Notes under the pieces: model-generated | Told to the model about the DNA's origin: nothing | The model's database searches: none | What the model saw: only the letters and a program-made list of their open reading frames with translations | Position numbers and translations under genes: made by a program | From: Selenomonadaceae bacterium | GTDB taxonomy: Bacteria; Bacillota; Negativicutes; Selenomonadales; Selenomonadaceae | Length of the DNA stretch: 64,000 nt | NCBI GenBank assembly: GCA_017428215.1 | Contig: JAFRRH010000045.1 | Location: forward strand, 1 to 64,000 | Direction: 5' to 3' | In this document: piece after piece, positions 17,275 to 24,585 of the stretch | Layout of the letters: each line of letters opens with the position of its first letter | Position numbering within the stretch: the first letter of the stretch is position 1

Positions 17275-17966
17275 TCAAAAAATTTTTCTACGCTAGAATT
17301 TACGACGAGTTCAGCAGGGAAATTATTTTCCGCCAAAATTTTTTGCGCATCTTCGTGTCTGCCGACGTCAAGGTCAATGTGCGCGTCCGAGCCGATTATA
17401 ATTTTCGTTCCGTATTTTTTGCAAGCTGTCAACATAATTTTTGCATTATCCGCCGAACCTGCGCGGTGTTTATAAAAGTAAGAACTGTTGTTTACTTCAA
17501 GCAAAACGCCGTTATCTTTGGCGGCGCGAGCAATCGCATCTAAATCGGCAGGAAATCGCGGATTGTCGGGGTGCCCGATTATCACGACGTGCGGATTGCG
17601 CATTGCTCCGATAATCGCCGCTGTATTTTCAGCAACGCTTCCAATTTCAATACACTCTTTGTGCAAACTAGCAATTCCATAGTCGAGCCGCTTTAAAATT
17701 TTGGCGGGGAGGTCAGTACTGCCAGAATAGTCGATTATGTTCAGTTCCGAACCCATTGCAATTTTTATCCCATAAGCGTCGCGAGGTATCACTTTAAAAT
17801 TCATAAAATAAAATGGGTGAATCGAGCCTGGCACGGATGGCGCATGGTCGGCAATTCCGATAAGCTCCAAACCTTTTGCCTTAGCCGCCGCAATGCATTC
17901 GCTAAACGTGCTGTAAGCATGCACACTTGCCGTTGTGTGTATGTGAACGTCTAAAATATCAATCAT
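17241..17966 (-). CDS. PHP-domain metal-dependent hydrolase (YcdX-like phosphatase)
   Basis: The 241-residue protein is a stand-alone PHP domain. Metal-binding motifs are DVHIHTTASVHAYST at residues 5-19, IADHAPSVPGS, VIIGHPDNPRF and IIGSDAHIDLDVG, which are the classic PHP motifs that hold a trinuclear metal site. YcdX-type enzymes hydrolyse small phosphoesters. The ATG at 17966 is favoured by GGGAGGAAT just upstream. A longer reading to 18050 would overlap the glycosylase gene heavily. Its 3' end overlaps the glycosyltransferase start, so the two are coupled. Confidence 0.88.
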   Translation of the reverse strand: MIDILDVHIHTTASVHAYSTFSECIAAAKAKGLELIGIADHAPSVPGSIHPFYFMNFKVIPRDAYGIKIAMGSELNIIDYSGSTDLPAKILKRLDYGIASLHKECIEIGSVAENTAAIIGAMRNPHVVIIGHPDNPRFPADLDAIARAAKDNGVLLEVNNSSYFYKHRAGSADNAKIMLTACKKYGTKIIIGSDAHIDLDVGRHEDAQKILAENNFPAELVVNSSVEKFFECVKYRKSLAP

Positions 17967-17982
17967 TAAAATTCCTCCCCTA

Positions 17983-18555
17983 TTAGACGCTAAGAAAATT
18001 ATTGTCCTTAGCAACGAATCGCCATAAATAATTCGCCGCCTCGCCCGCATATTCGACGTTAATTCTTTTAGTCGCCTCTACGCATAAATCTTCTGCCGTC
18101 TCGATAAAAATTTCATCACTACATAAATCCGCGCCATAAAAATTTTTTGTTATTCCTAAAGCTTGAGAGAGTTTGCCAGGTCCTGAACACAGTTCGCGCA
18201 GGTTCTTTTTATTCCGACGACTTTTCATAAGTTCAATACCGTTAACGGGTTTCAAAGCTCTAATCAAAACAGCTTCGGGAACGTTCGCAACATTGGAAAC
18301 GACATTTGTACAAAGATACATTCCATAAATCAGGTAAACATAAACAAATCCACCCGCGTTGTAAAAAATTTTCGTGCGTTCCGTCTTGCCCCTATAAGCA
18401 TGAGAGGCGGCGTCAATCGCACCCATATAAGCTTCCGTTTCAATTATAATTCCACTAGTCAATCCTTCAGGCAGATTGGTTACAAGTTTTTTCCCGATAA
18501 GCTCGCGGGCAACCGTTAAGCCGTCACGTAGATAAAATTCGCGCTCAAGTTTCAT
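17983..18555 (-). CDS. 3-methyladenine (alkyladenine) DNA glycosylase, AAG/MPG family
   Basis: The 190-residue protein belongs to the AAG family that excises 3-methyladenine, hypoxanthine and other damaged purines. Motifs are ARELIGKKLV, IIETEAYMGAIDAASHAYRGKTERTK with the catalytic Glu and the substrate-pocket Tyr/His, VYVYLIYGMYLCTNVV, and LCSGPGKLSQALGIT. It differs from the unrelated TagA/AlkA enzymes. The PHP gene starts 16 nt downstream and they are probably co-transcribed. Confidence 0.95.
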   Translation of the reverse strand: MKLEREFYLRDGLTVARELIGKKLVTNLPEGLTSGIIIETEAYMGAIDAASHAYRGKTERTKIFYNAGGFVYVYLIYGMYLCTNVVSNVANVPEAVLIRALKPVNGIELMKSRRNKKNLRELCSGPGKLSQALGITKNFYGADLCSDEIFIETAEDLCVEATKRINVEYAGEAANYLWRFVAKDNNFLSV

Positions 18556-18620
18556 TGAAATTAATTACCTTTAGTTTTTGTTGTACATTATAGCATGTTT
18601 AGAAATTGATTTCCACGTAA

Positions 18621-18648
18621 AGCAAAAGTGCCGCCTTGCGACGACACT
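18621..18648 (-). terminator. Terminator of the tRNA operon
   Basis: On the minus strand AGTGTCGTC and GGCGGCACT form a nine-pair stem closed by a GCAA tetraloop, followed by TTTGCTTT. It lies just past the tRNA-Tyr gene. Confidence 0.8.
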
Positions 18649-18661
18649 TGAATTTTCGATA

Positions 18662-18747
18662 TGGTGGGCAGGGATGGATTCGAACCATCGTACTCAGTGA
18701 GAACGGATTTACAGTCCGTCGCCTTTAACCACTCGGCCACCTACCCA
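18662..18747 (-). tRNA. tRNA-Tyr (GTA)
   Basis: A complete cloverleaf with a long variable arm, as expected of bacterial class II tRNA-Tyr. Anticodon GTA sits in ACTGTAAAT. The acceptor stem GGGCAGG-type pairing and the 3' CCA are encoded. It is last in the five-gene cluster. Confidence 0.95.
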
Positions 18748-18750
18748 ATA

Positions 18751-18828
18751 TGGCGACCCTGGAGGGACTTGAACCCCCGACCCTTTGATTCGTAGTCAAA
18801 TACTCTAATCCAACTGAGCTACAGAGTC
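18751..18828 (-). tRNA. tRNA-Arg (ACG)
   Basis: Acceptor arms GACTCTG and CAGGGTC pair. The T-arm GGGGGTTCAAGTCCCTC is standard, anticodon ACG is in TGACTACGAATC, and CCA is encoded. The A34 would be edited to inosine by TadA to read CGU/CGC/CGA. Confidence 0.95.
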
Positions 18829-18843
18829 ATATTTATTTTAAGT

Positions 18844-18920
18844 TGGTGGACCCACTAGGACTTGAACCTAGGACCGACCGGTTATGAGCCGGTTGCTCTA
18901 ACCAACTGAGCTACGGGTCC
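18844..18920 (-). tRNA. tRNA with CAT anticodon (elongator Met or Ile2)
   Basis: A complete cloverleaf starting GGACCCG with encoded CCA and anticodon loop CTCATAAC. The GGACC acceptor end and this loop resemble Bacillus tRNA-Ile2, whose C34 is changed to lysidine by TilS. Many annotation tools label such genes Met. It is not an initiator tRNA, because position 1 pairs with the acceptor end. Confidence 0.9.
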
Positions 18921-18949
18921 AACCGGTAACCAACTTGTTATCAAAAACT

Positions 18950-19025
18950 TGGAGCGGACAACGAGGCTCGAACTCGCTACCTCAACCTTGGCAAGGTTGC
19001 GCTCTACCAGATGAGCTATGTCCGC
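18950..19025 (-). tRNA. tRNA-Gly (GCC), copy 2
   Basis: A cloverleaf GCGGACA to TGTCCGC with TCCA end. Anticodon GCC is in TTGCCAA. It is nearly the same as the neighbouring copy at 19032-19106 in the anticodon arm and T-arm but differs in the acceptor stem and D-arm length. Confidence 0.95.
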
Positions 19026-19031
19026 AAAACT

Positions 19032-19106
19032 TGGAGCGGAAAACGAGGCTCGAACTCGCGACCCCAACCTTGGCAAGGTTGTGCTCTACCACTGAGCTAC
19101 TTCCGC
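19032..19106 (-). tRNA. tRNA-Gly (GCC), copy 1
   Basis: A cloverleaf GCGGAAG to TTTCCGC with encoded CCA and anticodon GCC. It is the first gene of the cluster, 32 nt from the promoter -10 box. The two Gly(GCC) genes are tandem copies that have begun to diverge. Confidence 0.95.
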
Positions 19107-19137
19107 TTGTATCAGCCACTTGACTAACACAAGGCGC

Positions 19138-19166
19138 ATTATAACGGCTTTATAAATTTTTGTCAA
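19138..19166 (-). promoter_or_regulatory. Perfect consensus promoter of the tRNA operon
   Basis: On the minus strand TTGACA (19161-19166), a 17-nt spacer and TATAAT (19138-19143) match the housekeeping consensus at all twelve positions and at ideal spacing. Such strength is typical of stable-RNA operons. All five tRNAs lie downstream before the first terminator. Confidence 0.95.
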
Positions 19167-19189
19167 GAAAATTTTTCTCGTATGTAATT

Positions 19190-20812
19190 TTATATTTCCT
19201 TGAAATTTTTTGCCGACAAAATCATTTCGGAGGCATTTTTTATCGCAACGGGCGATTCTTCCCCCGACGCCATACGCGCAATTTCTTTAATGCGTTCCTC
19301 GTCGTCGAGGTGTTTAACTTTTGTAATGGTGCGCCCGCCGACTTCCGATTTAGTTATTTGTAAGTGAATGTCCGCCATGCTCGCGATTTGCGGCAAATGA
19401 GTTATGCACAGGACTTGCCAGCCACGTGAAATTCTAGCAATACATTCTGCAACCGTTTTTGCCGTGACGCCGCCAAGCCCCGTGTCTATCTCGTCAAATA
19501 CCATTGTTTTAAAATTATCGCCGCGTTGTTGAGACGCCATGACAATTTTTATTGCCAATGCGATTCTCGACAGCTCGCCGCCCGATACGACTTTTGACAA
19601 TGGTAATTTCTCTTCGCCGACATTCGCGCAAAATAAAATATCCGCTTTGTCGCCGCCGTTCTTAGAAAATTTTTCTGATTGCTCAACGACGATTTCAAAT
19701 TGCGCACTCGCCATGCCTAATTTCTGAACTTCCGTTTCAATAGTTGCGCTTAACATTTTTGCTGACGCTTGACGCATTGTTAAAAGTTTTGCCGCGCAGG
19801 ATTTTGTTTTAACTTCCAATTCAGCAACCGCTTTTTGAAGTTCCTCGACGTCCGAATCAAAATTTTCTATCGCCGAAATATCAAAGCGAATTTTTTCCAA
19901 TCGCTGCAAAATTTCATTGACTGACGCGCCGTATTTCTGCTTGAGTTTAAAAATTTCGTCCGCCCGCTCATGAAGTTTATCTAAAAGTTCGGGCGAAAAA
20001 TCAAAATCGCCGCCGTAATTGCGAATCTCATCATAAGCCTCGCGCAGATAAATTTCAGCGTCCTCTAAAAGTTTTCGCGCCGAATCCAGCTTATCATCAT
20101 AACGCGCCACATCATTTAAATTTTTCTGAACCTTAGCTAATGCCGTCAAAATATCATAGTCGCCGTCGTTTAGAATCTGCGCGGACTCTTGAACGTGTTC
20201 AGCAATTTTTTCTGCATGCGACAACTTTTTTATCTCCGCGTCAATTTTTTCGTCTTCGTCGGGCTTGAGATTAGCCGCAGAAATTTCCCGCTCCTGCCAA
20301 CGCAAAAAATCCAAGCGTTGAAGATTTTCCGCCCGCGCAGATATTTTTTTCTCCAGTGCACGATTTTTAGAATTCAGCTCGTGATAAAGACTTTGGAAAG
20401 TTTCCAGCTCAAATAAAATATTTTCGTCGTCAATCAGTTTGTAAATATTTTCCTCACGCAAAAGCTCCAAATTTTTATTTTGATCGTGCGTGTCTAAAAG
20501 TTCTGCGCCGATTTTTTTCAACGCAGCCAAAGTTATCGACTTGCCGCCAACCGTAATTGAATTCTTGCCTGTGCGGGAAATTTTTCGCATAATTTTTAAG
20601 TCGTTAGAAAAAATTGCCTCGACGCGCAAAAAGTCCGCGCCCTTACGAATTTTACTTACACCGATTTTATTTCCGAGAATTGCGCCCAATGCCTCAATCA
20701 GAATTGATTTACCCGCGCCGGTCTCGCCAGTCAAAATATTTAAACCCACGCCAAATTCAACGGTAACATTTTCTATCAGCGCGAAATTTTCAACTGTTAA
20801 AGTTTTGAGCAT
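19190..20812 (-). CDS. recN: DNA repair protein RecN
   Basis: RecN is an SMC-like ATPase acting early in double-strand-break repair. The 540-residue protein has MLKTLTVENFALIENVTVEF and Walker A TGETGAGKSILIEAL at the N-terminus, and two long coiled-coil arms rich in Glu/Lys (about 150-350). The C-terminal head has LSKVVSGGELSRIALAIK (signature), MVFDEIDTGLGG (Walker B) and VLCITHLPQIAS. Its start abuts the pyrE stop (20813), so it may be transcribed from the pyr promoter. It lies just downstream of the tRNA promoter region without a visible terminator of its own. Confidence 0.97.
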   Translation of the reverse strand: MLKTLTVENFALIENVTVEFGVGLNILTGETGAGKSILIEALGAILGNKIGVSKIRKGADFLRVEAIFSNDLKIMRKISRTGKNSITVGGKSITLAALKKIGAELLDTHDQNKNLELLREENIYKLIDDENILFELETFQSLYHELNSKNRALEKKISARAENLQRLDFLRWQEREISAANLKPDEDEKIDAEIKKLSHAEKIAEHVQESAQILNDGDYDILTALAKVQKNLNDVARYDDKLDSARKLLEDAEIYLREAYDEIRNYGGDFDFSPELLDKLHERADEIFKLKQKYGASVNEILQRLEKIRFDISAIENFDSDVEELQKAVAELEVKTKSCAAKLLTMRQASAKMLSATIETEVQKLGMASAQFEIVVEQSEKFSKNGGDKADILFCANVGEEKLPLSKVVSGGELSRIALAIKIVMASQQRGDNFKTMVFDEIDTGLGGVTAKTVAECIARISRGWQVLCITHLPQIASMADIHLQITKSEVGGRTITKVKHLDDEERIKEIARMASGEESPVAIKNASEMILSAKNFKEI

Positions 20813-21391
20813 TTATTTTTTACCAGTTGAGCCACGTTTAGTCAGCGGAACGCCTTCTTTGCACAGCGGGCAATCTTCCGGCTTATAAGTCTCAACGTTC
20901 ATGTGAAGTAATGCATAGCTCGGAACGTCGCCAAAATTGACTTTGCCGCCCGACCTGTCGACGAGCATACTAACTGCAACGGGCACGCCGCCGAATTGCT
21001 TAACAACGTCGATAACCTCACGAACAGAACCGCCCGTCGTTACCACGTCTTCGACAATCAAGACGCGCTCGCCCTCGTGCAAAGTAAATCCGCGACGAAA
21101 AGTCATTTTGCCATCAACGCGCTCCGTAAAAATCGCGCGCGTGCCCAATGAGAATGCGGTTTCGTGCGCCAAAATGATTCCGCCCGTCGCGGGACCGACA
21201 ACCGTCTCAATCTGCGCGTCCTTGAAGTGTTCAGCGATTGCTCGGCAGAGTCTTGCAGTGTAAGGAGGGCGTTCCAGCACGCGAAATTTCTCGATATAGC
21301 GCGCCGAATGGTCGCCGCCCGTTAGAGCGAAATGCCCATGCATAATTGCGCCCGTCTTAACAAACAAGTCGTAAACCTCTTTCTCAGTCAT
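20813..21391 (-). CDS. pyrE: Orotate phosphoribosyltransferase PyrE (native start)
   Basis: PyrE joins orotate and PRPP to make OMP. Starting at the ATG at 21391 it has 192 residues, normal for the family: ALTGGDHSARYIEKFRVL, ETVVGPATGGIILAHETA, and the PRPP loop RVLIVEDVVTTGGSVREV. A C-terminal CPLC pair is typical of the archaeal/Firmicutes subclass. AAGGAGG lies 8 nt before this ATG, so independent translation is expected. The same frame is, however, open for 273 further codons upstream, through a GIY-YIG endonuclease gene (see 20813-22210), so a fused product is also possible. Confidence 0.96.
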   Translation of the reverse strand: MTEKEVYDLFVKTGAIMHGHFALTGGDHSARYIEKFRVLERPPYTARLCRAIAEHFKDAQIETVVGPATGGIILAHETAFSLGTRAIFTERVDGKMTFRRGFTLHEGERVLIVEDVVTTGGSVREVIDVVKQFGGVPVAVSMLVDRSGGKVNFGDVPSYALLHMNVETYKPEDCPLCKEGVPLTKRGSTGKK

Positions 21392-22210
21392 GTAAAAAAC
21401 CTCCTTAGCAAATTTCCAATGATAGCCGCCCGCCGTCTTTCCTATCCCGTGTAAAACTTTAGATAAGAAACACGGAGTAATTCCGACGGATTCAGCGGCG
21501 ATTTTCACCGAAGCAAAAATTCTTCCCGTTTCAACACAAAATACAGGCTTATAGTGATTCAGATGAGGATTACTTTTCCCCCTTAATTTAGTCGCGCGCT
21601 TTTCAATTTGTTCCGCGCTCTGTTTTTTGCCTCGATTAGCTTTGCCCAAACTTTTGCTAGTTTCTTCAGAGACTTTATCATCAGGGTTCAGATAAGCCCA
21701 GCGATAACCGCCGGCTGTTTTCATTTTCCCATTTAAAGCCATTGAAATGCAACCATACGAAACGCCAACTTTTGCGGCGGCACTCTTCACCGAATCAAAA
21801 ATTTCTCCGGTGTCAATGCAAATTATCGGCTTTTTGATAAGCTTCAGGTACTTTTCGTCTGCCCACTGCTTTTTAGCGGCTTCCCGCAGTATTTCACGCG
21901 TTTCAGGCGAAGGCGAAACTCTTGTAGGACCACTGCCGCCTTTAGCTAAATTATATTCCGGCTTGAGTTCGGCGATGTAGTGCATCTCTTTTTCGTCAAG
22001 CTCTTCGACGGGGCAAAATTCCAATACAGTTTTGTCGAAGGCGTCCCAACCGTATTTCGCGATGGCTTTACATATTAAGGGCGCAAAACTTTTGCAATTT
22101 TTATGCTCATTCAGCCGCCGTTTGATATTGTTGGATTTTCCGATGTATCTTTTGCCATTGACACGGCATTTAAGCATGTAAATTCCGCTGGTTTCCCAAG
22201 ATTTGTCCAC
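20813..22210 (-). CDS. GIY-YIG homing-type endonuclease ORF, in frame with PyrE
   Basis: From the ATG at 22210 the frame is open for 465 codons. Residues 9-90 are a GIY-YIG nuclease domain: GIYML (9-13), RYIGKS (21-26), catalytic Arg at 31/32 and Glu at 81 before the terminal NLAKGG. Next come NUMOD3-like segments (about 97-117 and 185-212), and two similar IENR1/NUMOD-type DNA-binding repeats at about 127-173 and 220-267, each with KP..C..TG.IF and TAGGY.W. The second repeat runs into FAKEV, whose codons contain the pyrE ribosome site, and then into PyrE at residue 274. No stop codon divides them. The ORF begins 3 nt after the pyrF stop. It looks like a freestanding mobile endonuclease inserted between pyrF and pyrE. 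Confidence 0.85.
   Translation of the reverse strand: MDKSWETSGIYMLKCRVNGKRYIGKSNNIKRRLNEHKNCKSFAPLICKAIAKYGWDAFDKTVLEFCPVEELDEKEMHYIAELKPEYNLAKGGSGPTRVSPSPETREILREAAKKQWADEKYLKLIKKPIICIDTGEIFDSVKSAAAKVGVSYGCISMALNGKMKTAGGYRWAYLNPDDKVSEETSKSLGKANRGKKQSAEQIEKRATKLRGKSNPHLNHYKPVFCVETGRIFASVKIAAESVGITPCFLSKVLHGIGKTAGGYHWKFAKEVFYMTEKEVYDLFVKTGAIMHGHFALTGGDHSARYIEKFRVLERPPYTARLCRAIAEHFKDAQIETVVGPATGGIILAHETAFSLGTRAIFTERVDGKMTFRRGFTLHEGERVLIVEDVVTTGGSVREVIDVVKQFGGVPVAVSMLVDRSGGKVNFGDVPSYALLHMNVETYKPEDCPLCKEGVPLTKRGSTGKK
21400..21406 (-). promoter_or_regulatory. pyrE ribosome-binding site inside the GIY-YIG frame
   Basis: AAGGAGG, a full anti-16S match, lies 8 nt before the pyrE ATG, yet it is also coding sequence for the last residues (AKEV) of the endonuclease part. 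It decides that PyrE can be made from its own start. Confidence 0.9.
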
Positions 22211-22213
22211 AGC

Positions 22214-22918
22214 TTACACACCGTCGATTTCAACTAAAATTTTTTCTGCCGCCTCGCGTGGATTTGCCGCTGCCCGAATTGGACGCCCTATAACCAAATG
22301 TGTCGCGCCGTTTTGAAGTGCCGCCTTCGGTGTAGAAATTCTTTGCTGATCGTTAATGTCGGCTCCTGCAGGTCTGATTCCCGGCGTCACGATTAAAAAG
22401 TTTTCTCCGCAAGCCTCGCGAATCAATTTTGCTTCCTGCGGCGACGCAACTACGCCGTCAAGTCCTGCCGATTGTGCAAGCTTTGCAAACTCAACAACCT
22501 GCTCCGAAATTTTCAATGCGCCGCACCATTCAGATTGATTTAGACTGGTCAGGATTGTTATCGCTATCAATTTCGGACGTTCGACGCCGCGCAGATTTGC
22601 TTCCTTGTGCAGAGCCTCTGCCGCCGTTTTCATCATCGTAAAGCCGCCCGACGCATGGACGTTCAAAATATCCGCGCCCAAATTCATAAGCGAGCACAAG
22701 CCGCCAGCTACCGTATTGGGTATATCGTGAAGCTTGAGGTCGAGGAAAATTTTTTTATCCTGCGACTTAAGCCACTCGACGACGCCCGCGCCGACCGAAT
22801 AAAAAAGTTCCATGCCGACTTTGTAAAAGTTCACGCTATCGCCAAGCTCGTTGACTAAATTTTTTACGTCGTCGAACGTGTGGAAGTCCAGCGCGACAAT
22901 TAATCGTTCATCAGCCAT
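22214..22918 (-). CDS. pyrF: Orotidine 5'-phosphate decarboxylase PyrF
   Basis: PyrF decarboxylates OMP to UMP, the last step of de novo pyrimidine synthesis. The 234-residue TIM barrel contains RLIVALDFHTFDD, the catalytic FLDLKLHDIPNTV (Lys-Asp-Lys array), and the C-terminal phosphate gripper LIVTPGIRPAG followed by HLVIGRPI. A GAGGGGGAATT site precedes the ATG. It is followed after 3 nt by the GIY-YIG/PyrE frame, so pyrF, the endonuclease, pyrE and recN appear co-transcribed. A strong dyad sits 48 nt upstream. Confidence 0.97.
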   Translation of the reverse strand: MADERLIVALDFHTFDDVKNLVNELGDSVNFYKVGMELFYSVGAGVVEWLKSQDKKIFLDLKLHDIPNTVAGGLCSLMNLGADILNVHASGGFTMMKTAAEALHKEANLRGVERPKLIAITILTSLNQSEWCGALKISEQVVEFAKLAQSAGLDGVVASPQEAKLIREACGENFLIVTPGIRPAGADINDQQRISTPKAALQNGATHLVIGRPIRAAANPREAAEKILVEIDGV

Positions 22919-22965
22919 ATCAATTCCCCCTCGAAAATATTTCCTTGAAAAATTCGGTGCAAAGC

Positions 22966-22994
22966 TTTAAAATCCTGCGCAGGGTGATTTTAAA
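22966..22994. promoter_or_regulatory. Perfect dyad between divergent pyrF and thpR
   Basis: TTTAAAATC (22966-22974) and GATTTTAAA (22986-22994) are perfect 9-nt inverted arms. The centre also contains the 10-nt palindrome CCTGCGCAGG (22974-22983). No T-tract follows on either strand, so it looks more like an operator than a terminator. It lies between the two divergent start codons. The bound factor is unknown. Confidence 0.5.
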
Positions 22995-23016
22995 TAAATT
23001 GCAGAGGAATGATGTA

Positions 23017-23529
23017 ATGCGGCTGTTTATCGCAATAGAATTTGACGAAGAAATTTTACAAGCACTGACAAAATTGCAATCGGACTGGAAAGTTTTGGGC
23101 GTATGCGGTAATTTCACACCCGTACAAAATCTTCACTTGACTTTGGCGTTCATCGGAGAGTACGGAAATCCCAATTTCATCTCGGAAGTTATGAATTCCG
23201 TTCCCTTTAAATCTTTTTCCATAAATCTTGACGGTATCGGAACTTTCAGAGATATTTTTTGGGCGGGGATTGCGGCAAACGACGAGCTGTCAAATTATGT
23301 TCGCCGATTGCGCAGAGCTTTGGCGGAAAATAATATTCCATACGACAGAAAAAAGTTTTCTCCACATATAACCTTAGTGCGTAGGGCAGAATTCAACCGA
23401 AGTATTGAAGAATTGCTTAAAAATCCTCCCAACGGAGAAATGGAAGTTAAATCCGTCTCGCTTATGTCCTCCACGCGAGGCAAAAGCGGTATGATTTATA
23501 CTAAGGTCGGCGGCGTCGAAGTAAACTAG
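23017..23529 (+). CDS. thpR: RNA 2',3'-cyclic phosphodiesterase (LigT/2H family)
   Basis: The 170-residue 2H phosphoesterase carries both HxTx motifs, HLTLAFIG (about residue 47) and HITLVR (about residue 126). It begins MRLFIAIEFDEEIL, typical of ThpR. The enzyme opens 2',3'-cyclic phosphate ends of RNA, and the family was first seen as a 2'-5' RNA ligase. The ATG at 23017 is chosen because GCAGAGGAAT precedes it and the family starts here. A longer frame from 22945 would run through the dyad. It is divergent from pyrF, and the physiological role is uncertain. Confidence 0.9.
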   Translation: MRLFIAIEFDEEILQALTKLQSDWKVLGVCGNFTPVQNLHLTLAFIGEYGNPNFISEVMNSVPFKSFSINLDGIGTFRDIFWAGIAANDELSNYVRRLRRALAENNIPYDRKKFSPHITLVRRAEFNRSIEELLKNPPNGEMEVKSVSLMSSTRGKSGMIYTKVGGVEVN

Positions 23530-23568
23530 AAAATTAGCAATAAATTACAATAGGAGAGTGATATATAA

Positions 23569-24573
23569 ATGTGGCGCGGACTTTATACGGCGGCAACGGG
23601 TATGATTAGCGAACTTAAACGCACTGACGTTATCGCCCATAATCTTGCTAACGCCGCGACGACCGGCTATAAAAAAGATATAACCGTTCACAAGGAATTT
23701 CACAACATGTTGATTCGGCGCGTCAACGACTTTGACAACGGCGGCGTGCTCGGCGTGGACGGTGCACCTTTTAACACGCTGGCGGAGCTTGGCACGTCTA
23801 AGGAAGACATCACGCAGATTAAAGGCTTTAACGCCGACCCATTTTACGTTCCGAATATCGGCAAGCTCGGATTGGGCGACTATATTGACGAAATCGCCGT
23901 TGATTATCAGCAGGGCGCACTTGAGACGACTGGCAACACTTACGATTTGGCGATTGTCGGCGACGGATTTTTTGCACTTCAAACTCCCGACGGCGTTCGC
24001 TATACTCGCAACGGAGCTTTCTTTAAAAACGCTCAAGGTTATCTGCAAGATATTCGCGGCTATAATTTGCTTGATACGACGGGCAATCCGATTCGTATTC
24101 CTGCCAACGTTGCCGATTCTAGCGTCGTCGTCACTGGCAACGGGGTAATTTACGTACCAGGCACTGAATTGCGTCTTAATCCGGAACTTAATCGTTGGGA
24201 AGCCGTTGGCAATATGGATATTCAACAGCCGCTCGCGCAAATTCAGTTCGTCGAGTTCGGTGATAGGCTTGCCACGCAAAAGCAGGGCGATAATCTTTAT
24301 TACATCGTCAACGACAACGAAGGCAATCCGCCGCCGATAGCAGGCGTCAATCCAAACTTGCAGGCGCGAATAATGAATCCCGACGCACAGCCGCGCCCCG
24401 CTTCAGGCGAATTACTTCAGGGCGCATTGGAAAAATCTAACACGTCGATTGTTTATGAGATGGTCGAATTGATTCACAATCAGCGGCTTTACGAGTCGAA
24501 TGCAAAGGCAGTTCAAACACAAGATAGTATGCTTGAAAAGTCCGTTAATAGTGTCGGCAGTCTTAATGGTTAA
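23569..24573 (+). CDS. Flagellar hook-basal body protein of the FlgF/FlgG type
   Basis: The 334-residue protein has the conserved N-terminal rod motif MWRGLYTAATGMISELKRTDVIAHNLANAATTGYKK split over residues 1-36. It also has the central LAIVGDGFFALQTPDGVRYTRNGAF of distal-rod/hook proteins, and a C-terminal SNTSIVYEMVELIHNQRLYESNAKAVQTQDSML helix for polymerisation. It is longer than a canonical FlgG (about 260), with extra sequence in the middle. It stands alone, without other flagellar structural genes next to it. Whether it is FlgF, FlgG or the FlhO/FlhP form cannot be told from sequence alone. Confidence 0.9.
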   Translation: MWRGLYTAATGMISELKRTDVIAHNLANAATTGYKKDITVHKEFHNMLIRRVNDFDNGGVLGVDGAPFNTLAELGTSKEDITQIKGFNADPFYVPNIGKLGLGDYIDEIAVDYQQGALETTGNTYDLAIVGDGFFALQTPDGVRYTRNGAFFKNAQGYLQDIRGYNLLDTTGNPIRIPANVADSSVVVTGNGVIYVPGTELRLNPELNRWEAVGNMDIQQPLAQIQFVEFGDRLATQKQGDNLYYIVNDNEGNPPPIAGVNPNLQARIMNPDAQPRPASGELLQGALEKSNTSIVYEMVELIHNQRLYESNAKAVQTQDSMLEKSVNSVGSLNG

Positions 24574-24585
24574 AGGTAGTAAATT

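Noticed and set aside
17967..18050. Longer N-terminus for the PHP hydrolase
   Set aside because: It overlaps the DNA glycosylase gene and lacks a ribosome site, while ATG 17966 follows GGGAGGAAT and begins the PHP fold.
22945..23016. Longer N-terminus for thpR
   Set aside because: It would add residues absent from the family and run through the dyad; the ATG at 23017 has the better ribosome site.
23545..24279. 244-codon minus-strand ORF inside the flagellar rod/hook gene
   Set aside because: Antisense to a conserved flagellar protein and without recognisable motifs.
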